Translations under genes and position numbers: made by a program
Source of the DNA: Gemmatimonadaceae bacterium
GTDB lineage: Bacteria > Gemmatimonadota > Gemmatimonadetes > Gemmatimonadales > Gemmatimonadaceae
NCBI GenBank assembly: GCA_025449955.1
Contig: JANWIK010000045.1
Span: 1 to 38,491 of the forward strand
Reading direction: 5' to 3'
DNA: 38,491 bases
Shown here: piece by piece, positions 1-9,350 of the stretch
Layout: each line of letters opens with the position of its first letter
How positions within the stretch are numbered: position 1 is the stretch's first letter
The notes under the pieces: model-generated
What the model saw: only the letters and a program-made list of their open reading frames with translations
Database searches by the model: none
What the model was told of the DNA's origin: nothing

Positions 1-151
1 CGTACGTGAGCGCCGGCAGGCCGACGGACGTTGGCTACTCGACGTGCGGCATCCCAACACGCTGCACGAGGAGTTCACGGGTGCCGTCGGCGCACCGAAT
101 CGTTGGATAACGTTTCGCGCTCGGCGCGTTCTCGACTGGTTCCATGCCTAA
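1..151 (+). CDS. C-terminal fragment of a gene cut by the window edge, possibly prenyltransferase/squalene-cyclase-repeat-like
   Basis: An open frame enters from the left edge (first whole codon at base 2) and ends at a TAA at 149-151. About 49 codons are visible. They end APNRWITFRARRVLDWFHA, preceded by a DGRWLLDVRHP stretch. The combination 'DGRW ... P.RW.T.RA.RVL.W' resembles the last repeat of prenyltransferase/squalene-oxidase-repeat proteins, but the fragment is too short to be sure. The stop codon lies inside a GCCTAAC word (146-152), a pattern repeated at other genes in this window. The true start is outside the window. The 89 bases to the next gene show nothing I can name. Confidence 0.5.
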   Translation, partial: VRERRQADGRWLLDVRHPNTLHEEFTGAVGAPNRWITFRARRVLDWFHA

Positions 152-240
152 CGGGTGTGTATCTGCCCTACGAGTCTAAGAGGCCCTAACGTGTCGGGTT
201 CGGTCAGCCGCTTTCGCTTTCCAGCGACGCTTCGCAACAC

Positions 241-828
241 ATGATCACTCCCGCCGCCGTCATCATCACGAGCTGGATCTCCTTCCTCGTCGTCTGGATC
301 GGCCTCTCGTTCTTCGTGAAACGTGACGTGCGAGGCGGCCGATCGGCGAGGGCGTACCAGGTGCGCATTCTCGTCGTGATGATCGTCGTCATCCTCGTCG
401 TTCGATCGGCGCGTCACCGGGTATTACATACGAACCTGTTCTTCAATCGCGCGTCGCTGTTCTTGCCATCGCTGTCGCTGGCGTGGATCGGCGCCGTGCT
501 CACGGCGATCGGCGTCGCCGTGGCAATCTGGGCCCGATTGTATCTTGGTCGGAATTGGAGCCCGGTGCCCGCCCGGAAGGAGGAACACGAGCTGGTCACC
601 GGCGGGCCGTACGCCGCCATTCGACACCCCATCTACACCGGCATCATCCTGGCTGCGTTAGGCACCGCGCTCACTGGATCCATTATCGGCCTCTGCATCT
701 TCATCTATGCGACGACGGTGTTCCTCTTCCGGGTGGGCAAGGAAGAGCGGATCATGCTCGAGCTGTTTCCTGACGCATATCCGCCCTATCAGTCGCGAAC
801 GAAGCGGCTGGTTCCATTCCTGTGGTGA
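241..828 (+). CDS. Isoprenylcysteine carboxyl methyltransferase (ICMT)-like membrane protein
   Basis: This 195-residue protein has several hydrophobic segments (about residues 5-25, 40-60, 80-100 and a long one around 140-160). It carries the ICMT/PEMT-family signature: GGPYAAIRHPIYTG followed by a hydrophobic helix and then KEERIMLELFPDAYPPYQSR near the C-terminus. In this family the RHP and EE motifs bind S-adenosylmethionine at the cytoplasmic face of the membrane. In bacteria the methyl acceptor is usually unknown, so no substrate is proposed. Length fits the family. The ATG at 241 has no clear Shine-Dalgarno sequence. One GTTAGGC word at 657 is read as Leu-Gly inside the hydrophobic helix. 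Confidence 0.85.
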   Translation: MITPAAVIITSWISFLVVWIGLSFFVKRDVRGGRSARAYQVRILVVMIVVILVVRSARHRVLHTNLFFNRASLFLPSLSLAWIGAVLTAIGVAVAIWARLYLGRNWSPVPARKEEHELVTGGPYAAIRHPIYTGIILAALGTALTGSIIGLCIFIYATTVFLFRVGKEERIMLELFPDAYPPYQSRTKRLVPFLW

Positions 829-848
829 GCGCCGGCCGCGGCGAGGGA

Positions 849-1808
849 CTATTGGCCGTCTTTGAACTGCGCCCCGATCCACGCGAGGCTCTGTCCCACG
901 TGCCGGCTCCAGTACTCCCAATTGTGCGTGCCCGGGTACTCGTGGTACTCGTGTGGCACGCGCAGCGCCGACAGTCCGGCGTCGAACGCGCGATTCTGGT
1001 CGACAAATGGATCGTCCTGCCCGACGTCGAAGTAGAGTGCGGGCATCATGGCCGGGCGCGTCGCCTTCAGCCGCTCGACACGCGTGAGCGGGTCGCGCGA
1101 TCGCCACGCCGTCGTGTCGTTGCCTAACGCTTCGTGCAGTGACGGCCAGACGGGCCCGGACGACTTCTCGAGCTGGTCGATGTCGGTCGCGTACACATCC
1201 TGCCCCGCGTAGGGGTGTGGCCCGGCGTACATCAGCTGCAGCGTTCCCGAATGGCTCGCCGCGGCGCGCCACACGTCGGGATACTGCAGGGCCAGCTCGA
1301 CCGCGCCGTATCCGCCCATACTCAAGCCCGCGATCGCCCGATGCGCACGATCGGGTGTCGTGCGATACACAGAGTCCACGTGATGGACGAGATCGCGCGC
1401 GACGTAATCGTCGTAGTGCGGCCACGGCACGCAGAACTGCGACGCCGGCTCCTTCCGCGTCGTGTCCCGCTTGCAGGCCGTGTAGTCGCCCATCGAATTC
1501 CACGTCGTGTACCAGCTGTTGTCGCCATCCGGCATCACGACGATCATCTCGGGGCCGCCGGCGGCGATCAGCGAATCCATCGCCGCGTCCAGGTGGCCTA
1601 ACTGAACCCAGTTGGTCTCGTCGCCGCCATAGCCGTGGAGGTAGTACGCCACGGGATAGCGGCGCGACGTGTTCGTCGCGTACGAGGGCGGCAGGTAGAC
1701 CAGGTAGTGTTTGGTGACGCCCAACGCCGCCGACCACAACGCATCCGTGCGCACGGTGCCGGACTGCGGCAGAACCGTGGATGCGGCGAGGAGCAACTCG
1801 AGGAGCAC
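849..1808 (-). CDS. Exported esterase of the esterase D / antigen 85-type alpha/beta hydrolase family
   Basis: The protein has 319 residues if read from the GTG at 1808. It opens with a short hydrophobic stretch (MLLELLLAASTVLPQ) that could be a weak signal peptide. The fold is recognised from YLPPSYA, YLHGYGGDETNW (oxyanion region), the nucleophile elbow GLSMGGYGA (Ser about residue 163), and a downstream GQDDPF acidic residue and GTHNWEYW histidine. This is the order in the putative esterase family (PF00756 type), which includes S-formylglutathione hydrolases and feruloyl esterases. The natural substrate cannot be told. The start was chosen because the sufU stop ends at 1814 and the sequence TAGGA over that stop gives a Shine-Dalgarno just upstream of GTG. 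A longer reading into sufU is out-of-frame overlap. Translational coupling to sufU is likely, though an esterase has no evident part in Fe-S assembly. Confidence 0.82.
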   Translation of the reverse strand: MLLELLLAASTVLPQSGTVRTDALWSAALGVTKHYLVYLPPSYATNTSRRYPVAYYLHGYGGDETNWVQLGHLDAAMDSLIAAGGPEMIVVMPDGDNSWYTTWNSMGDYTACKRDTTRKEPASQFCVPWPHYDDYVARDLVHHVDSVYRTTPDRAHRAIAGLSMGGYGAVELALQYPDVWRAAASHSGTLQLMYAGPHPYAGQDVYATDIDQLEKSSGPVWPSLHEALGNDTTAWRSRDPLTRVERLKATRPAMMPALYFDVGQDDPFVDQNRAFDAGLSALRVPHEYHEYPGTHNWEYWSRHVGQSLAWIGAQFKDGQ

Positions 1809-1813
1809 GGTTC

Positions 1814-2293
1814 CTAACGGCGCGACGCCAAGGCTTCCGCGAGCGCGTCCGACGCCAGCAGCGCGCACGGATGCCGCACCGGCAGCCGCGACACGCCAGA
1901 CAGCGCGCGCAGGTCGCCGAGCGACTCGTCGGCGGCGCCTTCTTCGCCGTGCACCATCCGTGTGAAGCGGTCGAGAATCTGCGCGGCGTCGGCGCTCGAC
2001 TTGCCTTTGAGCCGCTGCGTGAGCATCGACGCCGCGGCTTGCGAGATGGCGCATCCCTCGCCGGTGAACCGGACGTCGCGCACGGTGTCGCCGTCGAACT
2101 GCACTTGCAGGTCGATCACGTCGCCGCAGAGCGGATTCTTCTTGCGCAGCGCGACGTCGGGGCTCTCGAGCTTGCCGCGGTTGCGTGGGCGCCGGTAATG
2201 ATCGAGGATCAGCTCCTGATACAGCGCCGCGACGTTCGCCTGTTGCGCATCCGGCGCGTTGGGCGCGCGATTCCGGTCGTCAGGCGCCGACAC
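1814..2293 (-). CDS. sufU: SufU-type iron-sulfur cluster scaffold / sulfur-transfer protein
   Basis: This 159-residue protein matches the SufU/IscU fold: LYQELILDHYRRPRN near the N-terminus, NPLCGD (Cys about 56), GEGCAISQAAASM (Cys about 81) and RHPCALL (Cys about 143). In SufU these three cysteines and the Asp after the first coordinate zinc and accept sulfur from SufS. The insert between the second and third cysteine and the pairing with sufS point to SufU and not IscU. It starts with GTG inside the end of sufS (14-base overlap), with GGGAG about ten bases upstream. The stop is TAG within CGTTAGGA, a one-base variant of the iterated GTTAGGC word. The same bases serve as the ribosome-binding site of the next gene. 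Confidence 0.92.
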   Translation of the reverse strand: MSAPDDRNRAPNAPDAQQANVAALYQELILDHYRRPRNRGKLESPDVALRKKNPLCGDVIDLQVQFDGDTVRDVRFTGEGCAISQAAASMLTQRLKGKSSADAAQILDRFTRMVHGEEGAADESLGDLRALSGVSRLPVRHPCALLASDALAEALASRR

Positions 2294-3500
2294 GACTGAA
2301 CATCTCCCGTGCGGCCATCACGCCGTTCACCAGCGCGTCGATGTCCGCGTCGTCGTTGTAGACGTAGAAGGATGCGCGCGCGGTGGCACTCACGCCCAGC
2401 CGCCGCATGAGCGGCTGCGCGCAGTGATGTCCGGCCCGAATGCAGACGTGGTGCGAGTCCAAGATGGTCGCCAGGTCGTGAGGGTGCACATCTCCTACGT
2501 TGAAGCTGAGCACACCGCTGCGATCCTCGGGGCCCGGGCCGTAGATCCGAACGCCGTCGATGGCCGCCAGCCGTCGATAGGCGGCGCCGACGAGTGCGAG
2601 CTCGTGCGCCCGTACGGCGTCCATGCCCACGCGCTCCAGCACGCCGACGGCCGCGGCCAGACCCACCGCGCCCGCTGCGTTAGGCGTGCCAGCCTCGAAC
2701 TTGTGCGGCAGCCGGTTCCACGTGCTGTGCTCGTCTTCCACGAACTCGATCATGTCGCCGCCGGTGAGAAACGGCGGCATCGCGTCCAGCAACGCACGCC
2801 GGCCGGCCAGCACGCCGATGCCCATGGGCCCGAGCATCTTGTGGCCGCTCGCCGCGAAGAAGTCGACCCCGGACGCATCGAACCGCACCGTGAGATGGGG
2901 CGCCGCCTGCGCGCCGTCGCATACCGCGATCGCCCCCACGCCGTGCGCGAGCTCGACGATCTCGCGGACCGGCGCGATCGTGCCTAACACGTTGGACACG
3001 TGCGCGAACGCCACGACCTTGGTCTTGCTCCCGAGCATCGCGCGCAGCCGGTCGAGATCGATCGCGCCGTCGGCAGTCAGCTCACAGATGCGGAAACGCG
3101 CACCCGTCTCGATGGCCAACTGCTGCCACGGGACGAAGTTCGCATGGTGCTCGGCGCCGGTAACGACGATCTCATCGCCCGCCCGAACGTTGGCGCGCCC
3201 CCACGACGCGGCCACGAGATTGAGCGATTCGGTGGTGCCGCGCGTGAAAATGAGACAGTCGGTGTCGCTCACGCCGAGAAATTTGGCGACGCGCGCGCGC
3301 GCATCGTGGTACCGCTGCGTGGCTCGCACCGAGAGCGCGTACGCGCCGCGATGCGGATTGGCGTTGTCACTCTCGTAGAAATCGCGGATCGCATCGAGGA
3401 CGGCGCGCGGCTTCTGCGTCGTGGCGGCCGAGTCGAGATAGACGAGACGCGGCGACGCGGCAAGGAGCGGAAAGTCGGAACGGGACAGTGCGCTCATCAT
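2280..3500 (-). CDS. sufS: SufS-type cysteine desulfurase (PLP-dependent)
   Basis: This 406-residue protein has normal SufS length. It shows YLDSAATTQKP near the N-terminus, NPHRGAYALS, the cofactor lysine in ASGHKMLGPMG (Lys about 221), and the catalytic cysteine in IRAGHHCAQP (Cys about 360). It is the group II (SufS) form, which removes sulfur from cysteine and passes it as persulfide to SufU. The ATG at 3500 overlaps the TGA of the preceding Rieske gene by four bases (ATGA), which fixes the start. A longer in-frame reading to 3629 is only overlap with that gene. It carries two iterated words, at 2679 (Pro-Asn) and 2982 (Leu-Gly). Confidence 0.95.
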   Translation of the reverse strand: MMSALSRSDFPLLAASPRLVYLDSAATTQKPRAVLDAIRDFYESDNANPHRGAYALSVRATQRYHDARARVAKFLGVSDTDCLIFTRGTTESLNLVAASWGRANVRAGDEIVVTGAEHHANFVPWQQLAIETGARFRICELTADGAIDLDRLRAMLGSKTKVVAFAHVSNVLGTIAPVREIVELAHGVGAIAVCDGAQAAPHLTVRFDASGVDFFAASGHKMLGPMGIGVLAGRRALLDAMPPFLTGGDMIEFVEDEHSTWNRLPHKFEAGTPNAAGAVGLAAAVGVLERVGMDAVRAHELALVGAAYRRLAAIDGVRIYGPGPEDRSGVLSFNVGDVHPHDLATILDSHHVCIRAGHHCAQPLMRRLGVSATARASFYVYNDDADIDALVNGVMAAREMFSRVGA

Positions 3501-3832
3501 CGGACGCGGCCTCCGACCCAAATTTCGTCGTGCTCCACGCGGACATCGTACACGGGCAGCGGTTCGGTGGCGGGGAATCGCTTCACCGCGCCGCTCCGGC
3601 AGTCGAACCGGGCGCCGTGCCATGCGCATTCGATAAGGCCGCCGGGAATCAGCGCGCCGTCGGACATCGCGAACTCCTGATGCGTGCAGACATTGCCTAA
3701 CGCTCGGATCTCGCCGTCGGCGTTTACCAGGCAGACCTTGTCGCCGTTCGACAGCGTCACACCTTTGAGCGAGCCGGGCGGCACATCGTGCACCGCGGCG
3801 ACGCGCTCGAGCGCCGGTTTCGGCGAGCTCAC
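3497..3832 (-). CDS. Rieske-type [2Fe-2S] ferredoxin in the suf operon
   Basis: This 111-residue protein is a single Rieske domain. Cluster ligands are seen as CTH (Cys 49, His 51) and CAWHG (Cys 69, His 72), 17 residues apart, as in dioxygenase-type Rieske ferredoxins. It lies between sufD and sufS with four-base overlaps on both sides (GTGA with sufD, ATGA with sufS), so it is translated as part of the assembly operon. Similar small Rieske proteins occur in suf operons of some actinobacteria. A role as electron donor to cluster assembly is plausible but unproven. No oxygenase partner is present in the window. Confidence 0.9.
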   Translation of the reverse strand: MSSPKPALERVAAVHDVPPGSLKGVTLSNGDKVCLVNADGEIRALGNVCTHQEFAMSDGALIPGGLIECAWHGARFDCRSGAVKRFPATEPLPVYDVRVEHDEIWVGGRVR

Positions 3833-5156
3833 GACCCCGCGAGCGCCCCCGTGAAGCGCCGCAGTGTGAGCGCTTCGAGCTCGGCGCGGACTTCCGGCAC
3901 GCCCACGGCCTCGATCACGCCAGCCGCGAACGCATACGTGAGCAGCTTCCGCGCCTGCTCGGCGCCGATGCCGCGGCTCTTCATGTAGAAGAGCGCGAGC
4001 TCATCCAGGCGCCCAACGGTAGCGCCGTGCGTGCACTTCACGTCGTCGGCGAAAATCTCGAGCTGCGGCTTGGTATCCACGCGCGCCTGCGCCGACAGCA
4101 GCAGGTTGTTGTTCTCCTGCTTGCCGTCGGTCTTCTGCGCCTCGGGCCTAACGTACACCTGCCCGTTGAACACGCCGTGCGACGACCCATCCAGAACGCC
4201 CTTGTAGACTTCGCGGCTGAACGTGTTCGGGCTGGCGTGCTCGATGCGCGTCTGCTGGTCGACGTGTTGCTGGCCATCCAACAGATACAGGCCGTGGAGC
4301 GTGGCACCGCAGCCTTCGCCGGCGAGCCGCGTGTACACGTTGGTGCGCGCGAGCTCGCCGCCGGCAGCGTACGAAAACGACACGAGATGGCTGTCGCGAC
4401 CCTGGTGCGCCTGCAGCGTGCCGACGTGGAATGCCTGCTCGCTCTCGGTCTGCAGCTTCACGTGCGTCAGCGTCGCGCCGTCGCCCAGCACGGCTTCGGT
4501 GACCGCGTTGGTGAAGTAGCCCTTGGCGCCGCCTAACGACACGTAACTCTCGATCACCGTTGCCTTGGACTGGTGGCCGGCCACGACGAGCGTCCGCACG
4601 TGCGACGCCGTTCCCGCGGCCTCGGGCGTGGACACGAACACCAGGTGCACCGGCGTCTCGAGCTCGACGTTCGGCGCGATCTGGATCGCGGCGCCGTCGT
4701 GCATGAACGCGGTGTTGAGCGCCGTGAACGCCGTGCGCTGGAAGTCGGCCACGGTGCCCACGTAGCGCTCGAGCACGTCGGGTTGCTCGTGCCACGCCGT
4801 GGCGAGATCGGTCACGGTCACACCCGTGGGCGGCGTTGCGCCGCCCGAGAGCGACGCATCGAAGCGGCCGTTGACGAACACGAGCCGGATCCAGTCGGGC
4901 CGGCCGAACGTGAACGCCTCGACGTCCGCGCGTCCAAGCCTAACGGAACGCGCCGGGGCATCGGGCACGGCTCGGAACGAGCCTTCGGCGATGGGCACGA
5001 CGCTCGTGAAGTGCCAGTCTTCGTTCTTGGGCGTCGGGAAGCCGAGCGCCGCGAAGCGATCGATGGCTTGGCGTCTCAACGGCAGCAACCACGAGGGTCC
5101 GCTGCCGCCGCCGTTCGCCGCGAACGTCTCGAAGTCGCGCAGCAACACGGGAGCGG

Positions 5157-5160
<4 letters not shown>
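3829..5160 (-). CDS. sufD: SufD, Fe-S cluster assembly complex subunit
   Basis: This 443-residue protein has the SufB/SufD beta-helix core. It shows PTPKNEDWHFTSV near residue 42, and the C-terminal motif KCTHGATVGRLDELALFYMKSRGI followed by ARKLLTYAFAAGVIEAV, diagnostic for the SufBD family. The length and gene position, directly after sufC, make it SufD; SufB is separately present. SufD forms the SufBC2D scaffold in the cytoplasm. The start is GTG at 5160, overlapping the sufC stop by four bases (GTGA). Iterated words at 4146 and 4938 are read as Val-Arg and the one at 4531 as Leu-Gly. Confidence 0.93.
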
Positions 5161-5918
<758 letters not shown>

Positions 5919-5960
5919 GATGTCCGTTCCCCGGGTGATGTGACCGCGAATGCGCGGTGC

Positions 5961-7397
5961 CTAACCGACACTTCCTTCGAGCGTGATACCGAGGAGCTGC
6001 TGCGCCTCGAGCGCGAACTCCATGGGCAGCTCCTTGAACACGTCCTTGCAGAATCCGGCGACGATCATCGAGACCGCGTTCTCCTTGGAGATGCCGCGCT
6101 GCTGCAAGTAGAAGATCTGGTCCTCGCCGATCTTCGACGTGGACGCCTCGTGCTCCACCTGCGCCGTGTCGTTGCCGACCTCGATGTACGGGAACGTGTG
6201 CGCGCCACAGCGGTTGCCGATGAGCATCGAGTCGCATTGCGTATAGTTGCGCGCGCCGGCGGCTTTGGGGCCAACGAAGACGCGTCCGCGATAGCTGTTG
6301 TTGCCCTGTCCGGCCGAAATGCCCTTGGACACAATGTTCGAGCGCGTGTTGCGCCCCAGGTGCAGCATCTTGGTGCCGGTGTCCGCTTGCTGGTGATGAT
6401 TCACGACGGCGACCGAGTAGAACTCACCCACCGAGTTGTCGCCCTGCAAAATCACGCTCGGATACTTCCACGTGATGGCCGATCCGGTCTCGACCTGCGT
6501 CCAGGAAATCTTGGAGTTGGCGCCGGCGCACTTGCCGCGCTTGGTGACGAAATTGAAGATGCCGCCGCGTCCCTCTTCATCGCCCGCGTACCAGTTCTGC
6601 ACCGTGGAATACTTCACGGTGGCGTTCTCGAGCGCGATCAACTCGACGACGGCCGCGTGCAACTGGTTCGTGGCACGCTTGGGCGCCGTGCAGCCCTCGA
6701 GATAGCTCACGTACGCGCCTGTGTCGGCGATGATGAGCGTGCGCTCGAACTGTCCCGTGTTGGCCGCGTTGATGCGGAAGTACGTGGACAGCTCCATGGG
6801 GCAGCGGACGCCGGGCGGCACGTACACGAACGAGCCGTCGGAGAACACCGCCGAATTGAGCGACGCGTAGAAGTTGTCGCTGTAAGGCACGACGGTACCC
6901 AGGTACTTGCGCACGAGATCCGGATGCTCGCGCACCGCCTCGCCCAACGAGCAGAAGATGATGCCTAACTTGGCCAGCTGCTCGCGGTACGTCGTGCCCA
7001 CGGACACGCTGTCGAACACCGCGTCCACGGCGACGCCCGCCAGGACCTGCTGCTCTTTGAGCGGGATGCCGAGTTTGTCGTACGCCTCGCGGAGCTTGGG
7101 ATCCACATCGTCCATGCTGCCTAACGGCTTGGCCGTGCGCGGCGCCGAATAGTAGACCTGGTCCTGGTAGTCGATGGGCTCGTACCGGACGTTGCCCCAA
7201 TGCGGCTCCTTCATCGTGGTCCAGCGGCGAAGCGCCTTGAGCCGCCAGTCGAGCAGCCAAGCCGGCTCGTGCTTCTTGGCCGAAATCGCGCGGACGGTGT
7301 CCTCGCCGAGGCCGGCCGGAATGGTGTCCGCCTCGATGTCGGTGACGAACCCGAACTTGTATTCGCGATTGACCAGATTCTCGATCGAGCTGCTCAT
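5961..7397 (-). CDS. sufB: SufB, Fe-S cluster assembly scaffold subunit
   Basis: This 478-residue protein is at the usual SufB length. Family landmarks are YYSAPRT, the [32 protein letters not shown] region, [23 protein letters not shown], the [18 protein letters not shown] segment, and [31 protein letters not shown] at the C-terminus. The GCTAP cysteine and the C-terminal Glu/His correspond to the sulfur path and cluster site known from SufB. The ATG at 7397 overlaps the sufR stop by one base (TGATG) and has GGAG upstream. A longer reading to 7622 is overlap with sufR. Its TAG stop falls inside GCCTAAC/GTTAGGC at 5959-5965. Confidence 0.95.
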   Translation of the reverse strand: MSSSIENLVNREYKFGFVTDIEADTIPAGLGEDTVRAISAKKHEPAWLLDWRLKALRRWTTMKEPHWGNVRYEPIDYQDQVYYSAPRTAKPLGSMDDVDPKLREAYDKLGIPLKEQQVLAGVAVDAVFDSVSVGTTYREQLAKLGIIFCSLGEAVREHPDLVRKYLGTVVPYSDNFYASLNSAVFSDGSFVYVPPGVRCPMELSTYFRINAANTGQFERTLIIADTGAYVSYLEGCTAPKRATNQLHAAVVELIALENATVKYSTVQNWYAGDEEGRGGIFNFVTKRGKCAGANSKISWTQVETGSAITWKYPSVILQGDNSVGEFYSVAVVNHHQQADTGTKMLHLGRNTRSNIVSKGISAGQGNNSYRGRVFVGPKAAGARNYTQCDSMLIGNRCGAHTFPYIEVGNDTAQVEHEASTSKIGEDQIFYLQQRGISKENAVSMIVAGFCKDVFKELPMEFALEAQQLLGITLEGSVG

Positions 7398-8089
7398 CAC
7401 GTCTCCTTGGTCGTCACGGCGCTGCCCTGCCGGAAGCGCACGGTATATCCGCACGCGCCGCACCCTTCGAGGATGTGCGACACGCGATCCACCGATGATG
7501 CATCGAGCGTTCGCGACAAAAACCGACGTTCGGCGTCGCACAATTCCGGAAACCGCTCGGCCACCGCCAGTAAGGCGCAGTTGTGCGAGACCACGTCCGC
7601 CGAGTCGGGCGTCTGGCGCCACTCGGTCATGAAGCCTTCGTTAGCCATCGCGCGCGTCACGAGCTCCAAGCGCGCTTCGGGCGGCGCATTGGTGAGCGCC
7701 GGCTCGAGGCGATCGGCGATGGTGTCGAACTGTGATTCGAGCATCGCGACCGCTGCGTCGCGTCCGTCGCGCTGCGCGACTTGGTCGAGCAGCTGCAGCA
7801 GCGTCCCTTCGTACCGGCGCGGAAAGAGCGCTTCGCCGCGCTCCGTAAGGCGATAGGCGAACGCGGGCGCGCCGACCCCGCGGCGCTCGCGATCGTACTC
7901 GACTAACTGTTCGGACTCGAGCTCCTTGAGATGATGGCGCACCGCATTGAGCGACACGTCGAGCCGCGCCGCGAGATCGGCCGCCGTAAGGCGGCGCGCC
8001 GCGGCCGGCGCCCGTTTGAGCTCGATGAGAATTGCTGCCCGCGTCCCTTTGGGTCCGCCGGCGGCGAGTTGTAGGTCGTTATGCAGCAC
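7397..8089 (-). CDS. sufR: SufR-like winged-helix regulator with four conserved cysteines
   Basis: This 230-residue protein has an N-terminal winged helix ([30 protein letters not shown]) and a C-terminal cysteine set at about 171, 184, 210 and 213 (NC-x12-C-x25-CGAC). This resembles SufR, the Fe-S-sensing repressor of suf operons, which is typically the first gene and autoregulated. The GTG at 8089 has GGAG eight bases upstream and lies about 20 bases after the predicted transcription start. A longer reading from TTG at 8116 would start inside the -10 box and is rejected. The gene lacks GTTAGGC but holds three GTAAGGC words (7570, 7845, 7986). The repressor role is inferred from domain and position. 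Confidence 0.85.
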   Translation of the reverse strand: MLHNDLQLAAGGPKGTRAAILIELKRAPAAARRLTAADLAARLDVSLNAVRHHLKELESEQLVEYDRERRGVGAPAFAYRLTERGEALFPRRYEGTLLQLLDQVAQRDGRDAAVAMLESQFDTIADRLEPALTNAPPEARLELVTRAMANEGFMTEWRQTPDSADVVSHNCALLAVAERFPELCDAERRFLSRTLDASSVDRVSHILEGCGACGYTVRFRQGSAVTTKET

Positions 8090-8109
8090 GACATCAGCTC
8101 CACACTGGT

Positions 8110-8145
8110 CTTGCAATCCTAAGTGAATCGCTCGGGATTGTCAAG
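8110..8145. promoter_or_regulatory. Inverted repeat over the suf promoter, candidate SufR operator
   Basis: On the given strand CTTGCAATCC (8110-8119) is matched by GGATTGTCAAG (8135-8145), its reverse complement with one extra T. One arm covers the -10 box and the other covers the -35 box. A dimeric regulator bound here would block RNA polymerase. The adjacent first gene encodes a SufR-like protein, so autoregulation is the simplest reading. The arms differ from the CAAC-N6-GTTG type site known in cyanobacteria, so the match to SufR is inference. Confidence 0.5.
8116..8144 (-). promoter_or_regulatory. Near-consensus sigma-70-type promoter of the suf operon
   Basis: On the minus strand a perfect -35 box TTGACA (8144-8139) and a -10 box TAGGAT (8121-8116) are separated by exactly 17 bases. 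Transcription should begin near 8109, giving a leader of about 20 bases to the GTG at 8089. The stretch upstream (8145-8180) is AT-rich for this window and contains CAATT...AATTG, which could act as an UP-like element. Confidence 0.75.
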
Positions 8146-8208
8146 ATAATGTGGCAATTTTGGTCTGAATTGTAACTGCTTGATGTCGAGGGTCTTAGCT
8201 CGTGTTCT

Positions 8209-9030
8209 CTAGCGCTTGAGAGCCATGAAGGCGACGAGCAAGACCACTACGGCGCCCAGGCCGATCAACCACGGGACGAGCGGGTTACGGGGGCGTTTGG
8301 TGCCGCGCGTGTACTTCCGCGACTCGCTGGTGACCACACGATCGAGCAGCACGGTATTTCGGCGGCTGAACGAGTCGTCGGCGTGATCCTCGAACTGCAC
8401 CAGGCTGATTCCCGACGGGAGCGCGCGTCGGGTGAAGGTGAACGTCGTATCGCCAATAGTGATACGGTCGCCCTCGACGAGCATGCGCGGCGTGCTCACC
8501 GGTGCGTCGTTGACGCGTGTGCCGGTGGAGCCCATCGAGTAGATCACGAACTGGCCGCCTTCCGATTTCACGTCGGAATGGAAGCGCGACACCGTGGGAT
8601 CCTTGAGTACAATGCTGCAACCGATCTCGCGTCCTATCTGGACGACGCGTTTGCGGAGCGAGTAGCCCCGGCGCGCGGTCGAGTCGACGAGGTACGACGG
8701 GGACGCTTCACCCAGGGGCTCGGGGCGTGGCGAGCTTTTGTCCTCGAGGAACACGAAACGAGCCGACCCCGCGGCGATGACGTCGCCGGAGCTGAGTGTG
8801 GCGCCATCGGTAGGCGCCTGCGCGTCGTTGAGGACGACGATGTTTTGCGCCGACGCCGGAACGACGCGGGCGCCGTCCGACTGGGTTTGCACGCGGAAGT
8901 GCCGTGCGGCGAGGTCGCGGCCGGGAAGGCGCCAAGTGGCCTGCGAGCCGCTCCCGACGACGAGCTCCCCATTCAGCTCGCGCGGATTGTCCTCGAGGTC
9001 GGGCATTCCTTCGAGCTCAAGAAACGGCAT
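8209..9030 (-). CDS. Tail-anchored membrane protein with two FHA domains
   Basis: This 273-residue protein has two forkhead-associated folds. The first (about residues 22-100) is degenerate. The second (about 120-205) keeps the hallmarks: IGREIGCSIVLKDPTVSRFHSDV, then STGTRVND. The Gly-Arg, Ser, His and Asn residues are those that bind phosphothreonine peptides. A single hydrophobic helix near the C-terminus (PLVPWLIGLGAVVVLLVAFMAL) ends in KR, so the FHA domains should face the cytoplasm. The ATG at 9030 has GGAG at good spacing. No Ser/Thr kinase is in the window, so its partner is unknown. It is separated from suf by the suf promoter region and is probably its own unit. Confidence 0.85.
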   Translation of the reverse strand: MPFLELEGMPDLEDNPRELNGELVVGSGSQATWRLPGRDLAARHFRVQTQSDGARVVPASAQNIVVLNDAQAPTDGATLSSGDVIAAGSARFVFLEDKSSPRPEPLGEASPSYLVDSTARRGYSLRKRVVQIGREIGCSIVLKDPTVSRFHSDVKSEGGQFVIYSMGSTGTRVNDAPVSTPRMLVEGDRITIGDTTFTFTRRALPSGISLVQFEDHADDSFSRRNTVLLDRVVTSESRKYTRGTKRPRNPLVPWLIGLGAVVVLLVAFMALKR

Positions 9031-9350
9031 CGGTAAATCTCCAAGTCGGCAGTCTACGTGTTCAACGATTTTAGCGTGATGCTCACGCGTCCAGGTATAC
9101 CCACGAAGGATGGCGGAGTCACACGGAAAAGCGCACCGGCCACGTCACGGCGGACCCATCGGCGGGGCAGCGGTGTCCGCGTTCAACCGGCCAGGCAACG
9201 TCGCCCAGAGGTCCGGTTCCCGACGCATCAGGAGCGGGCAGTCCGCATCGTATTAACGCTCGATTGGACGGCCTGGCAACATTCCCGGCGTGGGGGTACT
9301 GAATTGCGGGGCGGTGGCGTTGAGCTTCGTGGCGTCTGCCCGCATTTTCC
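9031..9350. other. Intergenic region between divergent FHA and lipoprotein genes
   Basis: About 320 bases with no convincing gene. A short palindrome GCGTGA-TGC-TCACGC lies at 9074-9088, just upstream of the FHA gene, and a GGTATACCC stretch follows at about 9095. No well-spaced -35/-10 pair was found on either strand, and no iterated heptamer occurs here. Confidence 0.4.

Noticed and set aside
658-1737. Long minus-strand frame of 359 codons
   Set aside because: It is Arg-rich shadow of the esterase gene in another frame, with no recognisable domain, and it overlaps the methyltransferase gene.
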